A stretch of DNA of 64,000 nucleotides, from contig JALDQW010000001.1 of NCBI GenBank assembly GCA_031316255.1, positions 3,567,485-3,631,484 on the forward strand, given 5' to 3'. The number at the start of each line of letters is the position of its first letter. Positions within the stretch are counted from its first letter, which is position 1. The position numbers and the translations under genes are program-made. The notes under the pieces are model-generated. The model saw nothing but the letters and a program-made list of their open reading frames with translations. It was not told the origin of the DNA and searched no databases. This document shows positions 1-7,925 of this stretch, piece after piece. Source of the stretch: Nitrosomonas sp. (GTDB lineage Bacteria > Pseudomonadota > Gammaproteobacteria > Burkholderiales > Nitrosomonadaceae).

Positions 1-413
1 ACTTGACCATGATTCTTATCAAGCTTTTTTAAAAGTGTGGCAATCGTCTCAGTCCATAAAATTTTATCGACCGGAGCAGCTCTACTTGACAGGCTATCGT
101 GTTTGTCCAGGTCGCCGACCAAGCCAGCCATTTTCATCAAAACCGCTTTATATTCATTCCAGTTTCTATTTTTGACTGCCTGTTCCAGCATATTGGCAAA
201 ACGGGACAATTCCTGTGTATGACGCGGGAAATCGTTTGCAAACATGGCAAGCATTCTCGTTGTACTTACAGGCATCTGGTTAACTGGCACGCCAGCAATC
301 TCATCGTAGATTTTGTGGTAATTATCCGGTGTTGGCTGAAGTTTTAATGAGCCGAGTTTTAACAGTGTTTCACGTGCAATGATCGAAGGAGCAATATTAT
401 TGGATTGAGTCAT
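1..413 (-). CDS. N-terminal part of a probable diguanylate cyclase (GGDEF) protein, cut by the window edge
   Basis: An open frame starts at an ATG complementary to 411-413 and runs without a stop to base 1, giving about 137 residues, so the C-terminal part lies outside the window. The start reads MTQSNNIAPSIIARETLLKL, followed by a QPTPDNYHKIYDEIAG stretch. This helical N-terminal domain is, from family knowledge, typical of betaproteobacterial GGDEF signalling proteins, in which the cyclase domain follows. The GGDEF domain itself is not visible, so the role (c-di-GMP synthesis) is inferred. It could instead be a standalone helical protein. No signal peptide or membrane segment is seen in the visible part. 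Confidence 0.6.
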   Translation of the reverse strand, partial: MTQSNNIAPSIIARETLLKLGSLKLQPTPDNYHKIYDEIAGVPVNQMPVSTTRMLAMFANDFPRHTQELSRFANMLEQAVKNRNWNEYKAVLMKMAGLVGDLDKHDSLSSRAAPVDKILWTETIATLLKKLDKNHGQ

Positions 414-761
414 GAATTTTTTGTTAGCAAATTATTTTCAGGAAAAATGCATTTATTTTAATTGCCAGATTCTAATATCTTTGTTCTTACAGCATTAAAT
501 TGAGTAAAAACCCTATAGCTATAAATGTTACTTTATTTTTCTTTCTGGCAGCCAGCGAAACAAAAGTTTTTTTACCCCTTAATTTTTAACACGCTGTAGA
601 ATTAAGCGTAGATAGCTCCAATCAAAACTTAATCCGATAGAAAAACTCACCAATTAAAATTGTTCAAACTGACTACGGCATAAGCGATCAGGAATTTACA
701 CAATATTTGCACCATTGAGCTTATTTGCCGATAATAGGGCCTTGTCTTTTGAGGTGAAATC
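414..761. other. AT-rich intergenic region
   Basis: This 348-base AT-rich stretch separates two divergent genes and should hold both promoters. I see no open frame of note, no strong hairpin and no repeat. Confidence 0.5.
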
Positions 762-1115
762 ATGATTACAATACAAAAACAAAATAGTCTGGTTATCGTT
801 GCTGTAATCGGCGAATTTACATTAACCGATTACAAGTCATTTGAAGAACAGGTCATCTATCAATCCAGTTTTGAAGGAAAAGTTAATGTCGTGGTTGATT
901 TACGCGACATGCTCGACTATACCGTTGATGTCGCCTGGGAAGATATTAAATTTATGCACGAGCACGGCAACGACTTTAATCATGTTGCCGTCGTAACAGA
1001 CGACCAATGGCAAACCTGGAGCGCCTGGGTCTCCAATCTGTTTACCAACGCTAACGTTCTTGTGTTTGATGATTACGACAAAGCTGTAGACTGGGCAACA
1101 AGCGAAGACGACTAG
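762..1115 (+). CDS. SpoIIAA-like (STAS fold) protein
   Basis: A 117-residue soluble protein with the alternating strand/helix pattern of the SpoIIAA-like family: MITIQKQNSLVIVAVIGEFT at the start, a central VVVDLRDMLDY strand and a C-terminal VLVFDDYDKAVDWATS segment. The start has a GAGGTGA ribosome binding site about 7 bases upstream. Family members are small cytoplasmic proteins of mostly unknown function, related in fold to anti-sigma factor antagonists; some bind lipids. No partner kinase lies nearby, so a partner-switching role cannot be claimed. Confidence 0.6.
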   Translation: MITIQKQNSLVIVAVIGEFTLTDYKSFEEQVIYQSSFEGKVNVVVDLRDMLDYTVDVAWEDIKFMHEHGNDFNHVAVVTDDQWQTWSAWVSNLFTNANVLVFDDYDKAVDWATSEDD

Positions 1116-1171
1116 TCCAGCGTATAAAAAATACAAACTTGAATCAATTTACCCAATTTTCATAACAGCAA

Positions 1172-1660
1172 ATGGACGATTTCACGCTCGCCCGTGTTAT
1201 TCACGTACTGGCTGTGGTGCTCTGGATTGGCGGTGTTGCAATGGTTACGACGGTGCTGCTCCCCACGTTAAAGCATATGTCATCGCCTACAGAAGCCATG
1301 TGTTTTTTTACTGATTTCCGCCGCCGCTTTGCTGCGCAGGCGCGCTTTACGACATTGCTTGTCGGTTTGAGCGGATTTTACATGACCCATGTACTTGATG
1401 CCTGGTCCCGTTTTACCCAGTGGCAGTATTGGTGGATGCATACCATGGTATTGGTGTGGCTGTTGTTTACAGTCATGCTGTTTATTATTGAGCCGCGCGC
1501 AAGGCGACAGCCAGACCCAGCTGCACAAAAACAAATCAGCGCGCAAACATTCGCAAAAATCCAGCGCAAACATATGACACTGCTCATTCTAAGCCTGCTC
1601 ACCATAGCCGGTGCAGTTGCCGGCAGTCATGGCTGGCTGATTTCAGTGGGGGCATCATGA
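1172..1660 (+). CDS. CopD-like four-helix membrane protein
   Basis: 162 residues with about four hydrophobic segments: near residues 8-30, 57-75, 85-105 and 133-155. The first segment, RVIHVLAVVLWIGGVAM, carries the His-containing helix typical of CopD-like and related haem or copper membrane proteins. The next gene overlaps its stop by four bases (ATGA), so the two are translationally coupled. A role in copper or haem handling is plausible in an ammonia oxidiser, but this is inference from fold and motif only. Substrate and partners are unknown. Confidence 0.5.
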   Translation: MDDFTLARVIHVLAVVLWIGGVAMVTTVLLPTLKHMSSPTEAMCFFTDFRRRFAAQARFTTLLVGLSGFYMTHVLDAWSRFTQWQYWWMHTMVLVWLLFTVMLFIIEPRARRQPDPAAQKQISAQTFAKIQRKHMTLLILSLLTIAGAVAGSHGWLISVGAS

Positions 1661-2040
1661 GTTACGCGCTGTTGAAAATGATCCATATCGGCAGTGTAAT
1701 CACCAGTTTTCTGCTTTTCTTTCTGCGCGGCATTTGGATAATCAAGGACTCATCCAGTCTGCGCCAACGCTGGGTCAAAATTCTGCCGCATGTCGTCGAC
1801 ACCATCCTGTTGGTCAGCGCCATTACGTTGGCCTATAAAATCCAGCAAAGCCCGATCAGCGATTCCTGGCTCACTGCCAAAGTCCTGGGTTTGCTGGTTT
1901 ATATCGGTTTGGGCATGATCGCCATGCGCTTTGGCAAATCACGTAAAACTCGCATCAACGCGTGGATCGCCGCACAGTGTGTTTTTGCGTATATTGTTGG
2001 CGTAGCGTTAACTAAAAGTCCCGTACTGAACCTGTTTTAG
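1657..2040 (+). CDS. SirB2-family membrane protein
   Basis: 127 residues with four predicted membrane helices. The start MSYALLKMIHIGSVITSFLL, the following RGIWIIKDSSSLRQRWVKIL and PHVVDTILLVSAITLAY match the SirB2 family pattern (conserved His in helix 1, RG after it, HxxD before helix 2). The biochemical role of SirB2 proteins is not established. It overlaps the upstream CopD-like gene by ATGA, so the pair probably works together in the inner membrane. Confidence 0.7.
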   Translation: MSYALLKMIHIGSVITSFLLFFLRGIWIIKDSSSLRQRWVKILPHVVDTILLVSAITLAYKIQQSPISDSWLTAKVLGLLVYIGLGMIAMRFGKSRKTRINAWIAAQCVFAYIVGVALTKSPVLNLF

Positions 2041-2097
2041 CAGGCCTTTGAGAAACATGCTTCGTCACCAGCACGTGTTTTTCAAACTTTCCAAACA

Positions 2098-2634
2098 ATG
2101 AAACAAACCATCATCGATCTGTCTCGATTCACTCTCACAATCGCAAAACCCGATCATTGCCCGGATATCTGCAATCTGGTCAACCTCACCTATCGCGGCG
2201 AAATGGGGTGGACCCGCGAAACGCACATCATCGGCGGCGACCGAACCAGCCTCGATGAAGTCACCGCAGCAATGGCAAAACCCGGCGCGCAGTTCTATGT
2301 CGTCTATCAAGAACAATTGCTTGCGGCGTGCATCTATCTCTCAAAAGAACACTGCCATGCGTATATCGGTTTCTTCTCGGTGCACCCAGACTTCCAGGGT
2401 CGCGGCGTCGGCAAGCATATACTGCAACAAGCTGAGGCCATCGTCATGCAACAATACGCCACAACAAAAGTTCGTATGTTCGTCGTCTCTCAGCGCCCCG
2501 AACTAATTGCATTTTACCAGCGCCGCGGCTATCAACCCACCGGCAGCCAGGAACCCTATCCGCTACGATTAAAAATCGGCGTTCCAAAAGTAGACGGACT
2601 GACTATCGAGTTCCTGGAAAAACAACTCCGTTAA
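2098..2634 (+). CDS. GNAT-family N-acetyltransferase
   Basis: 178 residues with a GNAT fold. The acetyl-CoA binding motif A is visible as YIGFFSVHPDFQGRGVGKHI (residues about 91-110), followed by a helix and the C-terminal FYQRRGYQPTG motif B (about 140-150). The substrate cannot be told from sequence. It starts 57 bases after the SirB2-like gene on the same strand and may belong to the same transcript. Confidence 0.75.
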   Translation: MKQTIIDLSRFTLTIAKPDHCPDICNLVNLTYRGEMGWTRETHIIGGDRTSLDEVTAAMAKPGAQFYVVYQEQLLAACIYLSKEHCHAYIGFFSVHPDFQGRGVGKHILQQAEAIVMQQYATTKVRMFVVSQRPELIAFYQRRGYQPTGSQEPYPLRLKIGVPKVDGLTIEFLEKQLR

Positions 2635-2674
2635 CAACATACAACGGGTAATTACATAAAACCGGTCTCGGACC

Positions 2675-3565
2675 CTAACTCAAAACACTGACATCATCCA
2701 CACTGATCTGACCAGGCTGCACGCCGACAAGCGTAATGGACACATTCGGCCCGAAGTCAACAATAAAATCTTGACCATTGTGATGGATATCTGTGATAAA
2801 ACGCGCCAAATGCGCCTTTGACGCTAGGCCATAACCGGTATCAAATACCAACAAATCACCTTCAATTGAACTAAAGTCTTCGATGCGTAAATGCGCAGCC
2901 TCACGGATAACAAACTGATCAGAACCAAGACCGCCGCGACTATCATCGCCGCCGCGCACAGCAATGAAATCATCATCATCGGTAAAGGAAAAACTGAGGG
3001 GATTGGACAATTTATGCGCAAAACCACCCGACGGCGCATCGGATGAAGACACCCATTGTTCGGAAATGCGCAAATAAAGTCCGTCGCCATCTTGGTCCTC
3101 ATAGCGTGTAACCTCGGCGCCAAACGCTTTTTGCTCGGTACGCACAACCACATCGCCCTCAACAACGTAAGTTTCACTGCCGTCATCATCGATTGATTTG
3201 GATTCCAGCACACCATCTTCTAACTCAAAAACGCCGACAACCTCGCCATTTACAATATCAAATTTAAACGCTTTACGACTACCGCCAGAAGAACCGTCGT
3301 CACTGCCCGAACCACCAGAACCCGAATCGTCATCCGACCGGGAGGCAACTCTATAAAAACCGTCTCCTTCCGGATCTGAAAAAACGGTTACCTCAAGACC
3401 ACTTGAAGTCTGCTTGGTATGGGTAATCTGGCTGCCTTCGATAACAAACGTATCACTGCTATCGATTGATTCCTGCTCCGTAAAACCGTTCTCAACTTCA
3501 AAAAATTCAACCACTGCACCATTGACAATGGTAAAGGTATACTGTTTGTTACTGCTTGAATTCAT
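2675..3565 (-). CDS. Acidic two-module repeat protein with an RTX-like C-terminus, probably secreted
   Basis: 296 residues, very rich in Asp, Ser and Gly, with no N-terminal signal peptide. Two related modules are visible. One begins KQYTFTIVNGAVVEFFEVEN (residue 7) and the other KAFKFDIVNGEVVGVFELED (near residue 97). Each runs through a VIEG or VVEG strand to a D-x-DGDG(F/L)Y motif that resembles a calcium site. They are joined by a Ser/Gly/Asp linker. The last 100 residues (FVIREAAHLRIEDF, then a final hydrophobic segment) resemble the C-terminal secretion region of type I secretion substrates. An AAGGAG site supports the start. No type I exporter genes are in the window. The function is unknown. 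Confidence 0.55.
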   Translation of the reverse strand: MNSSSNKQYTFTIVNGAVVEFFEVENGFTEQESIDSSDTFVIEGSQITHTKQTSSGLEVTVFSDPEGDGFYRVASRSDDDSGSGGSGSDDGSSGGSRKAFKFDIVNGEVVGVFELEDGVLESKSIDDDGSETYVVEGDVVVRTEQKAFGAEVTRYEDQDGDGLYLRISEQWVSSSDAPSGGFAHKLSNPLSFSFTDDDDFIAVRGGDDSRGGLGSDQFVIREAAHLRIEDFSSIEGDLLVFDTGYGLASKAHLARFITDIHHNGQDFIVDFGPNVSITLVGVQPGQISVDDVSVLS

Positions 3566-3898
3566 GACAAATCTCCTTGAAATGTGTTTTTATTCCAAAA
3601 TGCTATGCACCATTATTTCAGCAAAGACTGAAACTGACTTATAGACTAAGTTCCCTCTCAGAAAATCCATTCTAACTTTTTATAAACTGTTAATTCTGTC
3701 AGGATGGGAAAAGGTTTAAATACAGGATACCTCAAAAAGAAATTCACAAACGATCAATTAACATGGCGCACGTAGTACAGGATACAAGAAATTGAACAAA
3801 GCGAGTTTCGTCGAAGCCATATTTCGAAATTCGAGAATTCATGACCAAACAACGTCGTCAAAGTCCACACAATTTGTTTTCGAGGTATGTTGGTATAA
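3566..3898. other. Intergenic region with no recognised feature
   Basis: 333 bases between two minus-strand genes. It should hold the promoter of the acidic repeat protein. The part next to cbbR shows no clear terminator. Short open stretches exist but nothing recognisable. Confidence 0.4.
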
Positions 3899-4816
3899 TC
3901 AGCTCTTCTCGGGCTGATGCACCAATCCGGCCGCTTCCTGCAACAGAAAATCCCTGAATGCCTGCGCTACTGCGGACAGACGTTTGTTTTTGCGAATGAC
4001 AACATGCCAGTAGCGCACTATGGGAAAGCCCTGTACATCCAGAATTTTTAGCCGGCCAGTTTCAAGTTCGAGTTCCGCAGTATGCTGTGACATGATGCCA
4101 AGGCCCATCCCAGCCTGAACAGCCTGTTTGATGGCTTCGGTAGTATCGGTTTCCATACCGGTGTTGATTCGCACGCCATGTTGTTTGAAAAAACGTTCCA
4201 TTGCGCTGCGCGTGCCTGAACCGGGTTCACGCACCAGAAACACCTCCTGTGCAAGCCTTTTGACTGTAATATTGTGTTTCTTACTGAGCGGATGGTCCGG
4301 TGGCGCGACCACAACCAGTGGATTTTCCATAAACGATTGATTGGTAATATCCAGATTCTCTGGCGGCTGCCCCATAATCGCCAGATCAATGGCGTTATCA
4401 TCGAGCTGTTTGAGTATCGTCTCGCGATTGGACACATTCAAACTGACGGTAACATTGTTGAAACGCTGGCAAAATTTTGCCAGCAAATGCGGTGCAAAAT
4501 AATTGGCGGTGGTTACAACCGCGATGTTTAATTTGCCGCGTTCCATGCCTTTGAGTTCATCGAGCGTCACTTCAAGGTCCGATAGCCGTTGTAAAATATC
4601 ACGGCTATACCGGAACAGTTCATTCCCGGCTTCGGTCAAATAAATTTGCTTGCCCATTTGCTCAAATAGGGGCAAACTTACATTCTCTTCCAGTTGTTTT
4701 ATCTGCATGGAAACAGCTGGTTGGGTTAAATACAGCTCTTCCGCAGCGCGGGAAAAACTTAAATGGCGGGCGACCGTCTCAAATACTTTCAGTTGTCGTA
4801 ACGTAAGATGCAGCAT
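3899..4816 (-). CDS. cbbR: CbbR, LysR-type regulator of the RuBisCO operon
   Basis: 305 residues, the usual length for CbbR. The N-terminal winged helix-turn-helix reads LRQLKVFETVARHLSFSRAA, followed by LTQPAVSMQIKQLEE (residues about 30-44). The remainder is a periplasmic-binding-protein-like effector domain with VAPPDHPLSKK and VREPGSGTRSAMERFFKQHG segments. It is divergent from cbbL, the standard position for CbbR, which senses Calvin-cycle metabolites and activates cbb transcription. A palindrome lies just upstream of its start and may serve both promoters. Confidence 0.93.
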   Translation of the reverse strand: MLHLTLRQLKVFETVARHLSFSRAAEELYLTQPAVSMQIKQLEENVSLPLFEQMGKQIYLTEAGNELFRYSRDILQRLSDLEVTLDELKGMERGKLNIAVVTTANYFAPHLLAKFCQRFNNVTVSLNVSNRETILKQLDDNAIDLAIMGQPPENLDITNQSFMENPLVVVAPPDHPLSKKHNITVKRLAQEVFLVREPGSGTRSAMERFFKQHGVRINTGMETDTTEAIKQAVQAGMGLGIMSQHTAELELETGRLKILDVQGFPIVRYWHVVIRKNKRLSAVAQAFRDFLLQEAAGLVHQPEKS

Positions 4817-4834
4817 TAATTGGTGTCTCTTGAT

Positions 4835-4905
4835 TTATATAAGTATAAGCTTATCATACTTATCAAAATAATTGATTTGTGCTTATGATTAGTATTCTTT
4901 ATAGT
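4835..4905. promoter_or_regulatory. Candidate CbbR operator in the cbbR-cbbL intergenic region
   Basis: An exact 8-bp inverted repeat, ATAAGTAT (4839-4846) and ATACTTAT (4856-4863), flanks an AAGCTT core. Further CTTAT/GATTA half-sites follow to about 4905. LysR-type regulators bind such T-N11-A dyads between divergent promoters. The site is 20 bases from the cbbR start and about 200 bases upstream of cbbL. Assignment to CbbR is inferred from position. Confidence 0.5.
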
Positions 4906-5069
4906 TACACCATGTTTCAAATGCTCATACCGTACTCGTACTTGAGTACATTCTTGTTTTCAAATTTGTTTCGTTAATTATTACTTGTCATTTATTAATT
5001 GTTACTTAAACCTCCGCTCTTTTCTTTCGACATGAACTGAATCGAGCGGATTTTACTGGAGAGAAAATT

Positions 5070-6488
5070 ATGGCGAAAACATACAGCGCTGGTGTTAAAG
5101 AATATCGGCAGACTTACTGGATGCCCGAATACACCCCATTAGATACAGATATTCTGGCATGTTTTAAAATCACCGCTCAACCCGGTGTTGACCGTGAAGA
5201 AGCAGCCGCAGCGGTTGCGGCGGAATCTTCAACCGGCACATGGACTACAGTCTGGACTGACTTGCTCACCGATCTGGATTATTACAAAGGCCGTGCCTAT
5301 CACATTGAAGACGTACCTGGCGACGACACCTGTTTCTACGCCTTTATTGCTTATCCAATTGATTTGTTCGAGGAAGGTTCTGTTGTCAACGTGTTCACTT
5401 CACTGGTGGGTAACGTATTTGGATTCAAGGCAATTCGTGCCTTGCGCCTGGAAGATGTTCGCTTCCCGATCGCCTATGTCAAAACCTGCGGCGGACCGCC
5501 TCATGGCATTCAAGTTGAACGCGATATCTTTAACAAATATGGCCGCGCTTTTTTGGGTTGTACTATTAAACCGAAACTGGGCCTGTCCGCCAAGAACTAT
5601 GGCCGCGCCGTATACGAATGTTTACGCGGCGGCTTGGACCTAACAAAAGATGACGAAAACATAAACAGCCAACCTTTCATGCGCTGGCGCCAACGGTTTG
5701 ATTTTGTGATGGAAGCCATTCACAAAGCAGAACGCGAAACTGGCGAACGTAAAGGTCACTATCTGAATGTAACCGCACCAACACCGGAAGAAATGTACAA
5801 ACGTGCAGAATATGCCAAGGAAATCGGTGCGCCGATCATTATGCATGACTACATCACTGGCGGCTTCTGCGCCAATACGGGTCTGGCTAACTGGTGCCGC
5901 GACAACGGTATACTCCTGCATATCCACCGCGCGATGCATGCCGTACTGGATCGCAATCCGCATCATGGCATCCACTTCCGTGTATTGACCAAGATCCTGC
6001 GCTTGTCCGGTGGTGATCACCTGCATTCAGGCACTGTTGTCGGCAAACTTGAAGGCGATCGTGAAGCAACACTGGGCTGGATTGATTTGATGCGCGAATC
6101 CTACGTCAAGGAAGACCGCAATCGTGGTATCTTCTTTGATCAGGACTGGGGCTCAATGCCTGGCGTATTCCCGGTTGCTTCCGGCGGCATTCATGTCTGG
6201 CATATGCCTGCGCTGGTTGCAATTTTTGGTGACGATGCCTGCCTGCAGTTTGGCGGCGGTACACTGGGCCACCCATGGGGTAATGCTGCTGGCGCGGCTG
6301 CCAATCGTGTCGCACTCGAAGCCTGTGTAGAAGCGCGTAACCGTGGCGTACAGATCGAAAAAGAAGGTAAAGCGATTCTAACCGATGCCGCCAAGAGCAG
6401 TCCGGAACTCAAGATTGCCATGGAAACCTGGAAAGAAATTAAATTCGAGTTTGACACTGTCGACAAGCTGGACGTGGCACACAAGTAA
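5070..6488 (+). CDS. cbbL: RuBisCO form I large subunit
   Basis: 472 residues, full length. It carboxylates ribulose 1,5-bisphosphate in the Calvin cycle. Active-site regions are visible: [20 protein letters not shown], then [20 protein letters not shown] with the carbamylated Lys region, MHDYITGGF, the HIHRAMHAV segment, SGGDHLHSG and the C-terminal [13 protein letters not shown]. The N-terminus [20 protein letters not shown] and the overall sequence suggest the proteobacterial green-like IA type. A GGAGAG ribosome site precedes the start. It is followed by cbbS after 58 bases. Confidence 0.98.
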   Translation: MAKTYSAGVKEYRQTYWMPEYTPLDTDILACFKITAQPGVDREEAAAAVAAESSTGTWTTVWTDLLTDLDYYKGRAYHIEDVPGDDTCFYAFIAYPIDLFEEGSVVNVFTSLVGNVFGFKAIRALRLEDVRFPIAYVKTCGGPPHGIQVERDIFNKYGRAFLGCTIKPKLGLSAKNYGRAVYECLRGGLDLTKDDENINSQPFMRWRQRFDFVMEAIHKAERETGERKGHYLNVTAPTPEEMYKRAEYAKEIGAPIIMHDYITGGFCANTGLANWCRDNGILLHIHRAMHAVLDRNPHHGIHFRVLTKILRLSGGDHLHSGTVVGKLEGDREATLGWIDLMRESYVKEDRNRGIFFDQDWGSMPGVFPVASGGIHVWHMPALVAIFGDDACLQFGGGTLGHPWGNAAGAAANRVALEACVEARNRGVQIEKEGKAILTDAAKSSPELKIAMETWKEIKFEFDTVDKLDVAHK

Positions 6489-6546
6489 ACTATTTTCCGG
6501 CGCATGGTGCATGCGCCGACAGTTAAATTTATCAGGAGTAATATAA

Positions 6547-6903
6547 ATGTCTGAAGTATTGGATTATAAAAGTCGCTTGAGCGATCCTGCCAGCCGCAAA
6601 TTCGAAACATTTTCATACCTGCCGGCAATGGACAAAAAACAAATCAAAAAGCAGGTGGAATATATCGTCAAAAAAGGCTGGAACCCGGCGATTGAACATA
6701 CCGAACCGGAGCATCTGATGGATAACTACTGGTATATGTGGAAACTGCCGATGTTTGGCGAGACCGATGTAGCACGTATTTTAGCTGAAGCAGAGGCCTG
6801 TCACAAAGCCAACCCGAACAATCATGTGCGTTTGATCGGTTACGATAACTTCGCGCAAAGCCAAGGCACATCCATGGTTATCTACCGCGGCAAAACCGTG
6901 TAA
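6547..6903 (+). CDS. cbbS: RuBisCO form I small subunit
   Basis: 118 residues, the typical length for a bacterial form IA small subunit. The [20 protein letters not shown] start, the [20 protein letters not shown] middle and the [20 protein letters not shown] end are characteristic. It caps the L8S8 holoenzyme. An AGGAG site lies 9 bases upstream. A strong terminator follows 30 bases after the stop, so it ends the major cbbLS transcript. Confidence 0.97.
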   Translation: MSEVLDYKSRLSDPASRKFETFSYLPAMDKKQIKKQVEYIVKKGWNPAIEHTEPEHLMDNYWYMWKLPMFGETDVARILAEAEACHKANPNNHVRLIGYDNFAQSQGTSMVIYRGKTV

Positions 6904-6933
6904 GCGATTACCAGCGGGTATACAAAATTACCC

Positions 6934-6969
6934 AAAGCCCCCTACCCGAAAGGGGCGGGGGCTTTTTTT
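6934..6969 (+). terminator. Rho-independent terminator between cbbS and cbbQ
   Basis: AAGCCCCC (6935-6942) pairs with GGGGGCTT (6957-6964), followed by a run of seven T. Position suggests that most transcripts stop after cbbS, with readthrough giving lower cbbQO expression. Confidence 0.85.
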
Positions 6970-7061
6970 CGGCCTAAAAAGCTGCTGGTGCAGGAATTTC
7001 GAATTGATTTGCATTTTTCAGCGTTTTCAAAAAGCCTGATGTTTAAAAACAGGAGTTCGTT

Positions 7062-7868
7062 ATGAACAAAATTATCGACCAGTATCACGTTAAAACTGAA
7101 CCCTATTACCATCCCGTCGCGGATGAGGTGGAACTTTATGAAGCGGCTTATTCGGTACGCATGCCCATGATGCTGAAAGGACCTACCGGCTGCGGCAAAA
7201 CCCGTTTTGTCGAGTATATGGCATGGAAACTCAAAAAACCATTGATTACCGTCGCCTGTAACGAGGACATGACCGCGTCCGATCTGGTCGGCCGTTATCT
7301 GCTGGATGCCAAAGGCACCACCTGGCAGGATGGGCCGCTCGCCGTTGCAGCACGTCACGGCGCCATCTGCTATCTCGACGAAGTGGTTGAAGCAAGACAG
7401 GATACCACGGTTGTCATTCATCCATTGACCGATAACCGCCGGGTATTGCCGCTGGAGAAAAAAGGCGAATTAATCCATGCGCATAAAGATTTTCAAATAG
7501 TCATTTCATACAACCCCGGCTACCAAAGCCTGATGAAAGACCTCAAGCAATCAACCAAGCAACGCTTTGGCGCACTGGATTTCAATTACCCCAGTCATGA
7601 AATCGAAAGCAGGATCGTCGCTCACGAAACCGGCGTTTCCGCGGAAATTGCCGAAAAACTGGTATCGATCGCCGAACGCGCGCGCAATTTGAAAGGTCAC
7701 GGTCTCGATGAAGGCATATCGACCCGCATGCTGATTTATGCAGGCAGCCTGATTGCCAAGAAAGTAGCGCCACATGACGCATGCCGCGTTGCCCTGGTGC
7801 GTCCAATTACTGATGATCCGGACATGCGCGATGCGCTCGATGCAGCTGTATCAACGTTCTTTAATTAA
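7062..7868 (+). CDS. cbbQ: CbbQ, MoxR-type AAA+ ATPase of the RuBisCO activase
   Basis: 268 residues. The Walker A motif is GPTGCGKT (residues 40-47), the Walker B motif [10 protein letters not shown] (near 106-115), with later sensor regions [11 protein letters not shown] and the STRMLIYAG segment. CbbQ hexamers act with CbbO to remove inhibitory sugar phosphates from RuBisCO. It follows cbbLS and precedes cbbO by 57 bases. An AGGAG site is present. Confidence 0.96.
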   Translation: MNKIIDQYHVKTEPYYHPVADEVELYEAAYSVRMPMMLKGPTGCGKTRFVEYMAWKLKKPLITVACNEDMTASDLVGRYLLDAKGTTWQDGPLAVAARHGAICYLDEVVEARQDTTVVIHPLTDNRRVLPLEKKGELIHAHKDFQIVISYNPGYQSLMKDLKQSTKQRFGALDFNYPSHEIESRIVAHETGVSAEIAEKLVSIAERARNLKGHGLDEGISTRMLIYAGSLIAKKVAPHDACRVALVRPITDDPDMRDALDAAVSTFFN

Positions 7869-7925
7869 GTATTTCAAAACGAAATACATTAACAGTATTT
7901 ATTTTACCAATACGCAGGTGACGTC

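Noticed and set aside
5640..6072. Long antisense frames across cbbL
   Set aside because: They are shadows of a strongly conserved coding gene and have no recognisable protein features.
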